Source of the DNA: Luteipulveratus halotolerans
GTDB taxonomy: Bacteria > Actinomycetota > Actinomycetes > Actinomycetales > Dermatophilaceae
DNA: 64,000 nt
Reading direction: 5' to 3'
Assembly: GCF_001247745.1 (NCBI RefSeq)
Contig: NZ_LAIR01000002.1
Location: 310,001 to 374,000, forward strand
The notes under the pieces were generated by a model that saw only the letters and a list, made by a program, of their open reading frames with translations, did not search any database and was not told where the DNA came from. Position numbers and translations under genes: made by a program. Below are positions 15,159 through 24,075 of this stretch, in pieces. The first letter of the stretch is position 1, and every line of letters starts with the position of its first letter.

Positions 15159-16235
15159 TCAGACGTAGCGCTCGAGGATGCTCGACTCGGCCAGCCGCGA
15201 CAGGCCCTCGCGGACGGCGCGGGCCCGGCTCTCGCCGACGCCCTCGACCGCGGTGAGGTCGTCGAAGTTGGCGGCCAGCAGCTTTTGCAGCGTGCCGAAG
15301 TGATCGACGAGGCGGTCGACGATCGCGCCCGGCAGCCGTGGCACCTTGGACAGCAGGCGGTAGCCGTGCGGGCTGACGGAGGCGTCGAGCGCCTCGCCCA
15401 TGACCGGGAAGCCCATCGCGCGGGCGCCGGCGGTCGGGTCGAGCAGGTCGGTGGACGACAGGGTCGAGAGGCGGTCCATGGCCTCCTGGACGCTCAGCTG
15501 CTCGCGGGTGCTCTCGATGTAGTCGCGGATGACCAGCTCGCGGTCGTTGCCGAGGCCGCCGACGAGCTCTTCGAGCTGCAGTGACATCAGGCGGCCGTCG
15601 GTGCCGAGCTCGACGACGTACTGGTCGATCTCGGCGCTGATGCGGCGCACCATCTCGAGGCGCTGGAGGACGTTGGCGACGTCGCGGACCGTCACGAGGT
15701 CCTCGATCTCGAGTGCCGAGAGGGTGCCGGTGACCTCGTCGAGGCGCGACTTGTAGCGCTCGAGCGTCTGCAGGGCCTGGGCCGAGCGGGACAGGATCGC
15801 GTTGGACCCCTCGAGCACGTGCCGGACGCCGCCGACGTAGAGCGCCACGATCTGCATCGACTGGCTCACCGACACGACGGGGAAGCCGGTCTGCTTGGCG
15901 ACGCGCTCGGCGGTGCGGTGACGGGTGCCGGACTCGCGCGTCTCGATGCTCGGGTCGGGCACGAGCTGGGTCGCGGCGCGCATGATGCGCGTCATGTCGC
16001 GGTCGAGCACGATCGCGCCGTCCATCTTGGCGAGCTCGCGCAGGCGCGTCGCGGAGAACTCGATGTCGATCGGGAAGCCGCCGGTGCTGATCTCCTCGAC
16101 GACCTTGTCGTGACCGAGCACGATGAGTGCGCCGGTGCGGCCGCGCAGGATGCGCTCGAGGGCATCACGCAGCTCGGTGCCAGGGGCTACGGCGGCGAGC
16201 GTCTCGCTCAGCAGCCGCTCGTCCGATCGGTCCAC
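15159..16235 (-). CDS. disA: DNA integrity scanning diadenylate cyclase DisA
   Basis: A 358-residue octameric enzyme that scans DNA and makes the second messenger c-di-AMP from two ATP. The N-terminal DAC domain shows the motifs DGA (MDGAIVLD, near residue 78) and RHR (SGTRHRTAER, near 110). A helical linker follows, and the C-terminal HhH domain (FDDLTAVEGVGESRARAVREGL) binds DNA. GTG 16235 is chosen: TAGACT stands 7 bases before it, giving a leaderless message, and the length then equals the family norm of 356-360. An upstream TTG at 16292 would add 19 unconserved residues. The usual partner radA lies 6 kb away, beyond a sugar transport operon. Confidence 0.94.
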   Translation of the reverse strand: MDRSDERLLSETLAAVAPGTELRDALERILRGRTGALIVLGHDKVVEEISTGGFPIDIEFSATRLRELAKMDGAIVLDRDMTRIMRAATQLVPDPSIETRESGTRHRTAERVAKQTGFPVVSVSQSMQIVALYVGGVRHVLEGSNAILSRSAQALQTLERYKSRLDEVTGTLSALEIEDLVTVRDVANVLQRLEMVRRISAEIDQYVVELGTDGRLMSLQLEELVGGLGNDRELVIRDYIESTREQLSVQEAMDRLSTLSSTDLLDPTAGARAMGFPVMGEALDASVSPHGYRLLSKVPRLPGAIVDRLVDHFGTLQKLLAANFDDLTAVEGVGESRARAVREGLSRLAESSILERYV

Positions 16236-16242
16236 GTCGGGG

Positions 16243-16248
16243 AGTCTA
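16243..16248 (-). promoter_or_regulatory. -10 element TAGACT, leaderless-type, of disA
   Basis: TAGACT on the minus strand, 7 bases before the disA GTG. Confidence 0.62.
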
Positions 16249-16408
16249 ACGGCGCCGTCGTACGCCGGTCGTTCCCCTCGGACCTCCCCCAATACTCAGG
16301 CGGATGTGTCACGCTCGTACATCGGGTTCTTCGCAGGCCACGCGGAGGCGGCGACGCCAGCCAGGCACCGACGCAGACGGCCCGACCGACCACCCTGTGG
16401 GAGATGTA

Positions 16409-16921
16409 GTGACGCAGTACGACGCAGACCGCACAGCCAGCACCACGACCGATGCTGCCGACCCCCTCGCATCCCGTGCGAGCGACGAGCACACGGTGGT
16501 GAGGCACGAGGAGCGACTCGACGTGAGCACGTCGCGGCGCGCGTCCGGCAAGGTCCGGATCGGCAAGAAGGTCGTGGTCGAGACCGTGCAGGTCCCCGTC
16601 CAGGTCCGCCGTGAGGTCCTGGTCTACGAAGAGCTGCCGGCCGACGAGACGCCGGCCGAGTCGGCCGAGACCTCGCCCGCCGTGGGCGCGCGACCGATGG
16701 GCTCCCGACGAGAGCGGTTCGGCCACGCCGACGGCGACGCGCTGCCCGAGGGCCCCACGGAGGTCGTCCTCCACGAGGAGCGACCCGTGGTGAGCCTGCA
16801 GACCGTCCAGGTCGAGCGGGTGCGGATGGTGCCCAGCACCAAGGACGCCGAGCACTCGGTGACCGAGCCGGTACGCCGGGAGCAGGTCGAGCTCGTACGA
16901 GCCGAGCCCGCCGCGTCCTGA
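16409..16921 (+). CDS. DUF2382 (YsnF/AvaK-type) domain protein
   Basis: A 170-residue acidic/basic hydrophilic protein. The pattern VVRHEERLDVSTSRRASGKVRIGKKV and later TEVVLHEERPVVSLQTVQVERVRMV, with PVRREQVELVRAEP at the end, is the repeated HEE(R)L...V...V of the DUF2382 domain, often linked to stress-induced PRC-barrel proteins. The biochemical role of the family is not known. GTG 16409 has GTGGGAG 5 bases upstream. It lies between disA (divergent) and a sugar transport operon (convergent) and shares a terminator with the latter. No signal peptide or membrane helix. Confidence 0.78.
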   Translation: MTQYDADRTASTTTDAADPLASRASDEHTVVRHEERLDVSTSRRASGKVRIGKKVVVETVQVPVQVRREVLVYEELPADETPAESAETSPAVGARPMGSRRERFGHADGDALPEGPTEVVLHEERPVVSLQTVQVERVRMVPSTKDAEHSVTEPVRREQVELVRAEPAAS

Positions 16922-16950
16922 CCTCGGCTCGTCCGCCTCAGGACGACAGA

Positions 16951-16986
16951 ACGGCCCGGCACCTCGTCGTTGAGGTGCCGGGCCGT
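16951..16986. terminator. Bidirectional terminator hairpin
   Basis: ACGGCCCGGCACCTC and GAGGTGCCGGGCCGT form a perfect 15-bp stem with a 6-base loop, between convergent genes. Confidence 0.88.
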
Positions 16987-17005
16987 TGCTCTGGGGGAGG
17001 AGCCG

Positions 17006-18121
17006 TCAGCCGGTGATCTTCGACAGCGTCGGGTCGTTGGCGTACGCCTGCTTGGCGTTGGCCTTGGTCACGATCTGCGGCGGCAGCAGGTACGCCGGCA
17101 CGACCTTGACGCCGTTGTTGTAGCTCTTGGTGTCGTTGGTGTCGGCCTTGCCGCCGGACTGCAGCTCGCCGACCATCTTGACGGCCTGTTTGACCAGGTT
17201 GCGGGTGTCCTTGTTGATGGTGGAGTACTGCACGCCCGCCATGATCGACTTGACCGACTCGACCTCGGAGTCCTGGCCGGTGACGATCGGGTTGGGCTTG
17301 CCGGCCGACTTGGTCGAGGTCAGGATCGCGCGGGCGAGCGTGTCGTTGGGGGACAGCACGCCGTCGATCGCCTTGCTGCCGCTGTAGTTGGACAGCAGCG
17401 TGTCCATGCGCTTCTGGGCGTTCTCAGGCTTCCAGCCCTGGGTGACGGCCTGGTTGAACGACTTCTGGCCCGAGCCGACCTTGAGGGTGCCGTCGTCGAT
17501 CTTGGGCTTGAGCACCGACATCGCACCGTCGAAGAAGACCTTCGCGTTGGCGTCGTCGGGCGAACCGGCGAACAGCTCGATGTTGTAGGGGCCGTTGGGC
17601 TTCTTGGCCTTCATGCCGTCCAGCAGCGCCTGGCCCTGCAGCTGGCCCACCTTGTAGTTGTCGTAGGCCACGTAGTAGTCGACGTTGGGGGAGTTCAGCA
17701 GCAGACGGTCGTACGCGATCACGACCGCGCCGGCGTCGTGCGCCTGCTTGATCTGGGTGTTGAGCTGCGACCCGTCGATCGCGCCGATGATGATCACCTT
17801 GGCTCCGTTGGTGACCATCGAGCTGATCTGGTTCTGCTGCTCGGTGACGCCGCCGTTGGCGAACTGCACGTTGGGCTTGTAGCCGGCCGCCTTGAGGTCG
17901 GTCTTGAACAGGTTCTCGGCGAGGACCCAGTTCTCACTGGTCTTCTGCGGCAGCGAGACGCCGATGACCGAGTCCTTGGCGAAGCCGCCGGAGCCGCCGG
18001 ACGCCGTGCCGGAGCCGCCGCCGCCCGACTCGCTGTCGTCGCGTCCGCCACAGGCGGACAGGGCGAGGGCGAGGACAGCCGCACCGGCAGCCATCGTCCG
18101 GAGGTGCTGGTTGGTACGCAT
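17006..18121 (-). CDS. chvE: Multiple-monosaccharide ABC transporter, substrate-binding lipoprotein
   Basis: A 371-residue extracellular sugar-binding lipoprotein; lipobox LSAC at residues 21-24, then a Gly/Ser linker. The periplasmic-binding fold is clear: VIGVSLPQKTSENWVLAENL, KVIIIGAIDGSQLN, VVIAYDRLLLNSPNVDYYVAYDNYKVGQLQG, a hinge IELFAGSPDDANAKVFFDGAM, and IDGVLSPNDTLARAIL. These motifs match ChvE/xylose-binding proteins, which bind several aldoses such as galactose, arabinose, glucose or xylose. It is the last gene of the operon mmsA-mmsB-chvE. Which sugar is bound cannot be told from sequence alone. Confidence 0.88.
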   Translation of the reverse strand: MRTNQHLRTMAAGAAVLALALSACGGRDDSESGGGGSGTASGGSGGFAKDSVIGVSLPQKTSENWVLAENLFKTDLKAAGYKPNVQFANGGVTEQQNQISSMVTNGAKVIIIGAIDGSQLNTQIKQAHDAGAVVIAYDRLLLNSPNVDYYVAYDNYKVGQLQGQALLDGMKAKKPNGPYNIELFAGSPDDANAKVFFDGAMSVLKPKIDDGTLKVGSGQKSFNQAVTQGWKPENAQKRMDTLLSNYSGSKAIDGVLSPNDTLARAILTSTKSAGKPNPIVTGQDSEVESVKSIMAGVQYSTINKDTRNLVKQAVKMVGELQSGGKADTNDTKSYNNGVKVVPAYLLPPQIVTKANAKQAYANDPTLSKITG

Positions 18122-18155
18122 ACCGATTTCCTTTGCGGTTGTGCCGGCCGGATGG

Positions 18156-19460
18156 CTAGCCGTGGGAGGGAGTGGCCGTGCCGGACTGCTGCCCGCGGCC
18201 CTTCATGAGCTGGCCGACGATCGAGAAGCGGCCCTGGTTCTTGTTCCAGACGTCGAGGGCGACGGCTGCGAGCAGCACCAGGCCCTTGGTGATCGAGGTC
18301 GCGTCGGCGCCGACGCCCTTGAGCTGAAGCCCGGAGTTGAGGACGGCCATGACCAGGCCGCCGACCATCGAGCCGGTCACCGTGCCGACACCACCGCTGA
18401 CGGCGGCGCCGCCGATGAACACGGCCGCGATCGCGTCGAGCTCCCAGTTGGTGCCGTCGAACGGGCCCGAAGCAGTGGAGCGGCCGATGAACATGATCGC
18501 GGCGACCGCGGCCAGCAGGCCCATGTTCATGAGCACGAGGAAGTTGACCTTACGGCTCTTGACGCCGGACAGCTCAGCGGCCTGCTTGTTGCCGCCGACG
18601 GCGTACACGTGACGGCCGATGACCGTGCGCGAGGTGATGAACCCGTAGATCAGCACGAGCGCGACGAGGATCAGGCCGGGGATCGGGAACGACGTGCCCT
18701 CGCGGCCGGTGGCGTACTGGTAGGTGAGGTAGAGGATGACCGCGCAGAGCGCGACCATCTTGACGACGGTCACCCACAGCGGGTCGACCTCGGACTCCAT
18801 CTTCACGGCCGTACGACGAGCCCGCCACAGCCCCCAGACGACGGCGGCACAGGCGGCGAGGCCGAGCAGGACGGTGAGGTTGTTGTAGCCGGTGTCGGGT
18901 CCGACCTCGGGCAGGTAGCCGGCGCCGATCTTCTGCAGCTCGTCGGGCACCGGGATGCTGTTGGACTTGCCGACGAACTGGTTGGCGCCGCGGAAGATGA
19001 GCATGCCCGCGAGGGTCACGATGAACGCGGGGATGCCGACGACGGCGACCCAGAAGCCCTGCCACGCCCCGACCAGTGCGCCGACGGCGAGGCCGAGCAG
19101 GATGCCGGCCCACCAGGGCAGTCCCCAGTCGGCGATCGACTTGGCGACGACGATCCCGACGAACGCCGCGACCGACCCGACGGACAGGTCGATGTGGCCG
19201 GCGATGATGACCATGACCATGCCGATCGCGAGCACCAGGATGTAGCTGTTGCCGTTGAGCAGGTTCATCAGGTTGTCCGAGGTCAGCATCTTGCTGCCGG
19301 TCCACCACTGGAAGAACAGCACGATGACCACGAGCGCGCCGAGCATGCCGAACTGGCGGACGTTGTCGCCGAACAGCTGGTGGAAGACCGAGCCGCCACG
19401 GGTCTCGGGCTCGGGCGTCGGGTCGGCCGGAGCGGGCGCGGTGTCGACTGAAGTAGCCAT
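18156..19460 (-). CDS. mmsB: Multiple-monosaccharide ABC transporter, permease
   Basis: A 434-residue inner-membrane permease with about ten helices. The N-terminal 22 residues are an acidic/proline-rich tail. Family landmarks are MLTSDNLMNLLNGNSYILVLAIGMVMVIIAGHIDLSVGS, AFIVTLAGMLIFRGANQ, the EAA-like loop GRHVYAVGGNKQAAELSGV and GTVTGSMVGGLVMAVLNSGLQL. It is a ribose/xylose-type (BPD_transp_2) permease of the MmsB/GguB subgroup. It sits between its ATPase and its binding protein with gaps of about 30 bp. It should form the channel through which the ChvE-bound sugar passes. Confidence 0.9.
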   Translation of the reverse strand: MATSVDTAPAPADPTPEPETRGGSVFHQLFGDNVRQFGMLGALVVIVLFFQWWTGSKMLTSDNLMNLLNGNSYILVLAIGMVMVIIAGHIDLSVGSVAAFVGIVVAKSIADWGLPWWAGILLGLAVGALVGAWQGFWVAVVGIPAFIVTLAGMLIFRGANQFVGKSNSIPVPDELQKIGAGYLPEVGPDTGYNNLTVLLGLAACAAVVWGLWRARRTAVKMESEVDPLWVTVVKMVALCAVILYLTYQYATGREGTSFPIPGLILVALVLIYGFITSRTVIGRHVYAVGGNKQAAELSGVKSRKVNFLVLMNMGLLAAVAAIMFIGRSTASGPFDGTNWELDAIAAVFIGGAAVSGGVGTVTGSMVGGLVMAVLNSGLQLKGVGADATSITKGLVLLAAVALDVWNKNQGRFSIVGQLMKGRGQQSGTATPSHG

Positions 19461-19489
19461 GAGGGGGTGATTCCTTTGTCGGTCGCCGG

Positions 19490-21076
19490 TCAGGCGGACT
19501 GGTCGGTGCGAGAGGCGCGGGGGTTGGAGGTCATCAGGCGCAGGAGGCTCTCCTGATCGGCCTCGTCACGGGTGAGCTCACCGGTGACCGTGCCCTCGAA
19601 GATCGTGTAGATGCGGTCGGAGATGCCGAGCAGCTCGGGCAGCTCGGAGGAGATGACGATGACGCCCTTGCCCTGGTCTGCGAGGGCCTGGATGATCCCG
19701 TAGATCTCGTACTTGGCGCCCACGTCGATGCCGCGCGTGGGCTCGTCGAGGATCAGCAGGTCGGGGTCGGTGAACATCCACTTCGACAGGACGACCTTCT
19801 GCTGGTTGCCGCCCGACAGCTTGGAGACGCCCTCGTCGACCGACGGTGTCTTGGTACGCAGCATCCGGCGGTAGCGCTCGGCGACCGAGTGCTCCTCGCC
19901 GCGGTCGACCACACTGTTGTGGGCGATCTTCTTCAGGCCTGCGGCGACCGTGGTCCGCTTGATGTCGTCGAGCAGGTTGAGGCCGAGCGACTTGCGGTCC
20001 TCCGTGACATAGCCCAGGCCGGCGTCGATCGCCTGCGACACGTTGTGCAGGCGAATCTCCTTGCCGTCCTTGAAGATTCGGCCCGACTCGTAGATGCCGT
20101 ACGAGCGTCCGAAGACCGACCGCGCCAGCTCGGTGCGCCCGGCGCCCATGAGCCCGGCGAAGCCGACGATCTCGCCGCGACGCACGGTGAACGAGGCGTT
20201 CTTGCAGACCAGGCGCTCGGACGACTGCGGGTGGCGGACGGTCCAGTCCTGGACCTCGAAGAACACCTCGCCGATCTGCGGGGTGTGGTCGGGGAACCGC
20301 GACTCGAGGGTGCGACCGACCATCGCCTTGATGATGCGGTCCTCGTCGACGCCGCCCGCGCCGACGTCGAGCGTCTCGATGGTGTGGCCGTCACGCAGGA
20401 TCGTGATCGAGTCGGCGATCGCCTCGATCTCGCCCAGCTTGTGACTGATCATGATCGAGGTGATGCCGCGGTCCTTGAGGTCCGTGATCAGGCCGAGGAG
20501 GTGCCGCGAGTCGGTCTCGTTGAGCGCGGCGGTGGGCTCGTCGAGGATGAGCAGCCGCACGTCCTTGTTGAGGGCCTTGGCGATCTCGACGAGCTGCTGC
20601 TTGCCGACGCCGATGTTCTTGATCGCGGTGTCGGGGTCCTCGCGCAGGCCGACGCGCTGGAGCAGCTCCTGAGCGCGGGCCTTGGCGAACCGCCAGTCGA
20701 TGACGCCGCGCTTGGAGGGCTCGTTGCCGAGGAAGATGTTCTCGGTGATCGACAGCTCGGGGACGAGCGCGAGCTCCTGGTGGATGATCACGATCCCCTC
20801 GGCCTCGGACTCGCGAATGTTCTTGAAGCCTGCCGGGCGGCCGCGGTAGGTGATCTGACCGTCGTACGAGCCGACGGGGTGCACGCCCGACAGCACCTTC
20901 ATCAAGGTCGACTTGCCGGCGCCGTTCTCACCGCAGATCGCGTGGATCTCGCCCTCGCGCACGTCGAGGTTGACGTCGTCGAGCGCCCGAACTCCGGGGA
21001 AGCGCTTGGTGATCGACTGCATCCGCAGGAGGTACGCCGGTTCGGCGTCCGTCGTGGAGACCGGGGGCTGCGACAT
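19490..21076 (-). CDS. mmsA: Multiple-monosaccharide ABC transporter, ATP-binding protein (two ABC domains)
   Basis: A 528-residue ATPase with two ABC modules in tandem. The first (about 15-250) has GENGAGKST, the signature VGKQQLVEIAKAL and LLILDEPTAAL; the second (about 275-510) has a degenerate Walker A (AGLMGAGRTELA), the signature LSGGNQQKV and LLILDEPTRGIDVGAKYEIY. A weak second ATP site is normal for sugar ABC ATPases of this class (XylG/AraG/MmsA). It is first in the operon. Its upstream gap holds a -35-like TTGACG, TTAACT 18 bases further on, and a sequence repeated in front of the ROK regulator gene. Confidence 0.92.
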   Translation of the reverse strand: MSQPPVSTTDAEPAYLLRMQSITKRFPGVRALDDVNLDVREGEIHAICGENGAGKSTLMKVLSGVHPVGSYDGQITYRGRPAGFKNIRESEAEGIVIIHQELALVPELSITENIFLGNEPSKRGVIDWRFAKARAQELLQRVGLREDPDTAIKNIGVGKQQLVEIAKALNKDVRLLILDEPTAALNETDSRHLLGLITDLKDRGITSIMISHKLGEIEAIADSITILRDGHTIETLDVGAGGVDEDRIIKAMVGRTLESRFPDHTPQIGEVFFEVQDWTVRHPQSSERLVCKNASFTVRRGEIVGFAGLMGAGRTELARSVFGRSYGIYESGRIFKDGKEIRLHNVSQAIDAGLGYVTEDRKSLGLNLLDDIKRTTVAAGLKKIAHNSVVDRGEEHSVAERYRRMLRTKTPSVDEGVSKLSGGNQQKVVLSKWMFTDPDLLILDEPTRGIDVGAKYEIYGIIQALADQGKGVIVISSELPELLGISDRIYTIFEGTVTGELTRDEADQESLLRLMTSNPRASRTDQSA

Positions 21077-21163
21077 GTGGTGGGTCCTTCGGGTGGAGCG
21101 TGCCCAGGCGCGGCCGGGGCGACGACGGTGTCGCGGATATGAGGTGGATCACGCGTGGCGAGT

Positions 21164-21193
21164 AGTTAAGCCTTCAGTTGTGCTTGCCGTCAA
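21164..21193 (-). promoter_or_regulatory. Candidate promoter of the sugar transport operon
   Basis: On the minus strand TTGACG (21188-21193), 18 bases, TTAACT (21164-21169), about 90 bases before mmsA. The -35 hexamer lies inside the last codons of the ROK gene. The -10 match is only moderate. Confidence 0.45.
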
Positions 21194-22388
21194 GCAATGA
21201 ACGCAAGGACGGGCTGAGGCCGGCATGACGCAGGACGACCGAGGCCGCGCCGAGAGCCTCGGCGCGGTCACCCAGCGACGAGGTGACGACCTGGGTGGTC
21301 TCGCCGACGACGGGGACGGCGTGACGCATGAGCCCTCGGCGTACGGGCTCCAGCAGCACGTCGCCGAGAGCGGCGAGCGGGCCGCCGAGCACGACGACCT
21401 GCGGGTTGACGAAGTTGGCGAGCGTCGCGATCACGCGACCGAGCACGAAGCCCGCGTCGTCGATGACGCGCAGGGTCGCCGAGTCGCCGTCGAGCCCGTT
21501 GCGGACGATGTCGGCCGTGCTCAGCGCCGAGGTCGAGCTCGGCGCGAGTGAGGCGAGCATGGTCGACGTCGACGCCAGCGTCTCGAGGCAGCCGCGGTTG
21601 CCACACCGGCAGAACGGTCCCTGCGGGTCGACCGTGGTGTGGCCGATCTCGCCGGCCGTGCCGAGCGCGCCGTAGTGCAGCCGGCCGTCGATGATCAGGC
21701 CCGCGCCGATGCCGGTGCCGACCTTGACGAAGATCAGGTCCTGGGCGTCCTTGCGCTCACCCCAGGCGATCTCGGCCATGGCTCCGAGGTTGGCGTCGTT
21801 GTCGACCAGGACGTCCAGGCCCAGCCGTTCGCCGAACGCATCGGGGACGCTGGTGCCGACCCACGCGGGCAGGATCGCGCCGTCGAGGACCGTGCCGGTG
21901 CGCCGGTCGATCGGGCCGGGCAGTCCGACGCCTGCACCGATGACCGACGTGCGCGGTACGCCGGCCTCCGCGACGAGCCGTTCGAGCAGGCGGGCGGCCG
22001 CCTCGATGCCTTCGTCGGCACTGTGGCCGATCGGCAGGGAGTGGGAGTCCTCGGCGATGATCTCGTACCCGATCGTCGTGAGCACGACCCGGACGTGCCG
22101 GCGTCCGACGTCGATGCCGGCCGCGACGGCGCGCGTGCCCTGCAGTCGCACTGACATGGCGCGACGCCCGGAGCTGGTCGTCGGCTCGGTGACCGCGAGG
22201 CCGTCCTGGCTCAGCGACTTCACGATGTTGGAGATCGTGGCGTTGCTCAGCCCGGTCGTACGGGCGAGGTCGGCCTGGGTCGCGGGGCCGCCGGTCAGCA
22301 GGGCGTGGACGACGGCCTGACGGTTGCGCAGTCGCAGCGCTGACTGCGACCCGGGCGCGTGCGGGGTGGTCACGGCGTGAGCCTGCAC
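21174..22388 (-). CDS. ROK-family transcriptional regulator of the sugar operon
   Basis: A 404-residue regulator, most likely a sugar-responsive repressor. The N-terminal winged helix spans about 18-72 (NRQAVVHALLTGGPATQADL ... TGLSNATISNIVKSL). The ROK sugar-binding domain follows: GIDVGRRHVRVVL, GVGLPGPIDRRTGTVLD, the sugar-contact region VDNDANLGAMAE, VGTGIGAGLIIDG, and the zinc motif GHTTVDPQGPFCRCGNRGCLE with its three cysteines. GTG 22388 is the first of two candidate starts. It lies directly upstream of mmsA in the same orientation; the linkage to an aldose transporter suggests an XylR-like role. Confidence 0.87.
   Translation of the reverse strand: MQAHAVTTPHAPGSQSALRLRNRQAVVHALLTGGPATQADLARTTGLSNATISNIVKSLSQDGLAVTEPTTSSGRRAMSVRLQGTRAVAAGIDVGRRHVRVVLTTIGYEIIAEDSHSLPIGHSADEGIEAAARLLERLVAEAGVPRTSVIGAGVGLPGPIDRRTGTVLDGAILPAWVGTSVPDAFGERLGLDVLVDNDANLGAMAEIAWGERKDAQDLIFVKVGTGIGAGLIIDGRLHYGALGTAGEIGHTTVDPQGPFCRCGNRGCLETLASTSTMLASLAPSSTSALSTADIVRNGLDGDSATLRVIDDAGFVLGRVIATLANFVNPQVVVLGGPLAALGDVLLEPVRRGLMRHAVPVVGETTQVVTSSLGDRAEALGAASVVLRHAGLSPSLRSLLDGKHN
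21183..21205. promoter_or_regulatory. Putative ROK operator, copy 1 (CTTGCCGTCAAGC core)
   Basis: CTTG-CCGT-CAAG dyad followed by CAATGAACGCA. It matches 22398-22420 at 20 of 23 positions, and each copy lies upstream of one gene of the system. This copy is inside the 3' end of the ROK coding region. Confidence 0.4.
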
Positions 22389-22397
22389 CGTGGCAGC

Positions 22398-22420
22398 CTT
22401 GTCGTCAAGAAGTGAACGCA
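22398..22420. promoter_or_regulatory. Putative ROK operator, copy 2 (CTTGTCGTCAAG core)
   Basis: CTTG-TCGT-CAAG dyad followed by AAGTGAACGCA, 10 bases before the ROK start codon; 20 of 23 bases match copy 1. Confidence 0.4.
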
Positions 22421-22505
22421 GCGGCGCGGCGGTCGGCGTGACACCCGCCGTGGTGGCTCGGCGGGTCCGCGCACAGCACCTGGTTGTGCGGGGGCGGGGC
22501 GTGAC

Positions 22506-22545
22506 GGTGTGAGAGGCGGGCGGAGGAGCGCCCGCCTCTCACACC
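22506..22545 (-). terminator. Terminator hairpin after radA
   Basis: GGTGTGAGAGGCGGGCG pairs perfectly with CGCCCGCCTCTCACACC (17 bp, 6-base loop). One arm includes the radA stop codon. Confidence 0.82.
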
Positions 22546-24068
22546 GAGTGCAGGGGCGTCGGCGGGAGGTCCTCGCCGGCGCGGGCGTCGCGGCGGGTGG
22601 ACGCCGGCCGCTCGCGGATGAGCTGGTCGATGAACTCCTGGGTGGTCGGCCGCGCCGGTGCGGGGGTGCGGGAGCCGGCGTCGGCCGAGCCGGCCGGGCC
22701 GGCCGGGTGGACGGCAGCGACGGCCGCGGCGAGGTCGGCGACCTCGAGCACCTGCATGGACGGCGGCGCGGGGCGGTCGTCGAGGGCGCCGCGCGGCACG
22801 ATCGCCCGGGTGAACCCGATGCGTGCGGCCTCGGCGAGCCGGCGGTCGACGCCGGTGACGGCACGCACCTCACCGGCGAGACCGACCTCGCCGACGGCGA
22901 TCGTGCGAGCGGGCAACGGCTTCTCGATGGCCGAGCTGACCAGGGCGAGCGCGACCGCGAGGTCGGACGCCGGCTCGGCCAGCCGTGCGCCGCCGACCGT
23001 GGAGACGTAGCAGTCGGACTGCCGCACGGGCACGCCGACGCGGCGGTCGAGGACGGCCAGGATCATCGCCGTACGCGAGCTGTCGACACCGCTCGTCGTA
23101 CGCCGGGGCGAGCCTCCGGGGGAGGGCGCGAGGAGCGCCTGCACCTCGGTGACCAGCGGCCGGCGGCCCTCCAGCGTGACCGTGACGCAGGTGCCGGCGA
23201 CGGGCTCGTCGCGTTGGCTGAGGAACAGGCCGCTCGGGTCGGGCAGGCCGACGATGCCCACGTCGGACAGGTCGAAGCAGCCGACCTCGTCGGTGGGGCC
23301 GTAACGGTTCTTGACCGCGCGCACGAGCCGTAGCCGCGAGTGGCGCTCGCCCTCGAACTGGATGACGACGTCGACGAGGTGCTCGAGCACGCGCGGGCCG
23401 GCGATCGAGCCCTCCTTGGTGACGTGGCCGACGAGCAGCACGGCGATGCCCCGGGCCTTGGCGTGCTGGATGATCGATGCGGCGACCTCGCGGACCTGGG
23501 CGACGTTGCCTGCAGCGCCCTCGATCTCGGCGGACGCGATCGTCTGGACCGAGTCGATGACGACGAGGTCGGGTGCCACCTGGTCGATCTGGGCGAGCAC
23601 GGTGGCGAGATCGGTCTCGCTGGCGAGGAAGAGCGACGGCGCGACGGCCTCGATGCGCTCGGCGCGCAGCCGCACCTGAGCGGCGGACTCCTCACCGCTG
23701 ACGTAGAGGACGTTGCGCTGCTCCTTGGCGGCTCGCGCGGACACGTCGAGCAGCAGCGTGGACTTGCCGATGCCGGGCTCGCCCGCGACCAGCACGACGG
23801 CACCAGGCACCAGACCACCGCCGAGCACGCGGTCGAACTCGCCGACCCCGGTCGACCGGGCCTCGGCGCGGGTGGCGTCGATCTGGCCGATCGGGACCGC
23901 GGGGCGCTCGATGTGGGCGGCCGGCGCCGTGCGCACCGGGGCACTGCCGGCCTCGGCGACCGTGCCCCAGGCCTGGCACTCACCGCAGCGGCCGACCCAC
24001 TTGACCGTCGACCACCCGCACTCGGAGCAGCGGAACGTCGAGCGGGAGCGAGCGGTCTTCGAAGCCAT
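22539..24068 (-). CDS. radA: DNA repair protein RadA
   Basis: A 509-residue RecA-like branch-migration helicase that processes recombination intermediates. The N-terminal zinc finger is CSECGWSTVKWVGRCGEC. The ATPase core has Walker A GEPGIGKST (near residue 97), YVSGEES, and LVVIDSVQT as Walker B. The RadA-specific motif is KNRYGPTDEVG, with Tyr where KNRFG is usual. The C-terminal Lon-protease-like domain (SDCYVSTVGGARL ... VGEVGLAGEVRAV) lacks protease residues, as expected. An extra Pro/Ala tail of about 40 residues ends the protein. A -10 box TAGCGT sits 7 bases before ATG 24068. Confidence 0.95.
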   Translation of the reverse strand: MASKTARSRSTFRCSECGWSTVKWVGRCGECQAWGTVAEAGSAPVRTAPAAHIERPAVPIGQIDATRAEARSTGVGEFDRVLGGGLVPGAVVLVAGEPGIGKSTLLLDVSARAAKEQRNVLYVSGEESAAQVRLRAERIEAVAPSLFLASETDLATVLAQIDQVAPDLVVIDSVQTIASAEIEGAAGNVAQVREVAASIIQHAKARGIAVLLVGHVTKEGSIAGPRVLEHLVDVVIQFEGERHSRLRLVRAVKNRYGPTDEVGCFDLSDVGIVGLPDPSGLFLSQRDEPVAGTCVTVTLEGRRPLVTEVQALLAPSPGGSPRRTTSGVDSSRTAMILAVLDRRVGVPVRQSDCYVSTVGGARLAEPASDLAVALALVSSAIEKPLPARTIAVGEVGLAGEVRAVTGVDRRLAEAARIGFTRAIVPRGALDDRPAPPSMQVLEVADLAAAVAAVHPAGPAGSADAGSRTPAPARPTTQEFIDQLIRERPASTRRDARAGEDLPPTPLHSV

Positions 24069-24075
24069 GCCGCAG

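Noticed and set aside
16292..16294. Upstream TTG as disA start
   Set aside because: It adds 19 unconserved residues and lacks a ribosome site, while GTG 16235 has a -10 box at leaderless distance and gives the family length.
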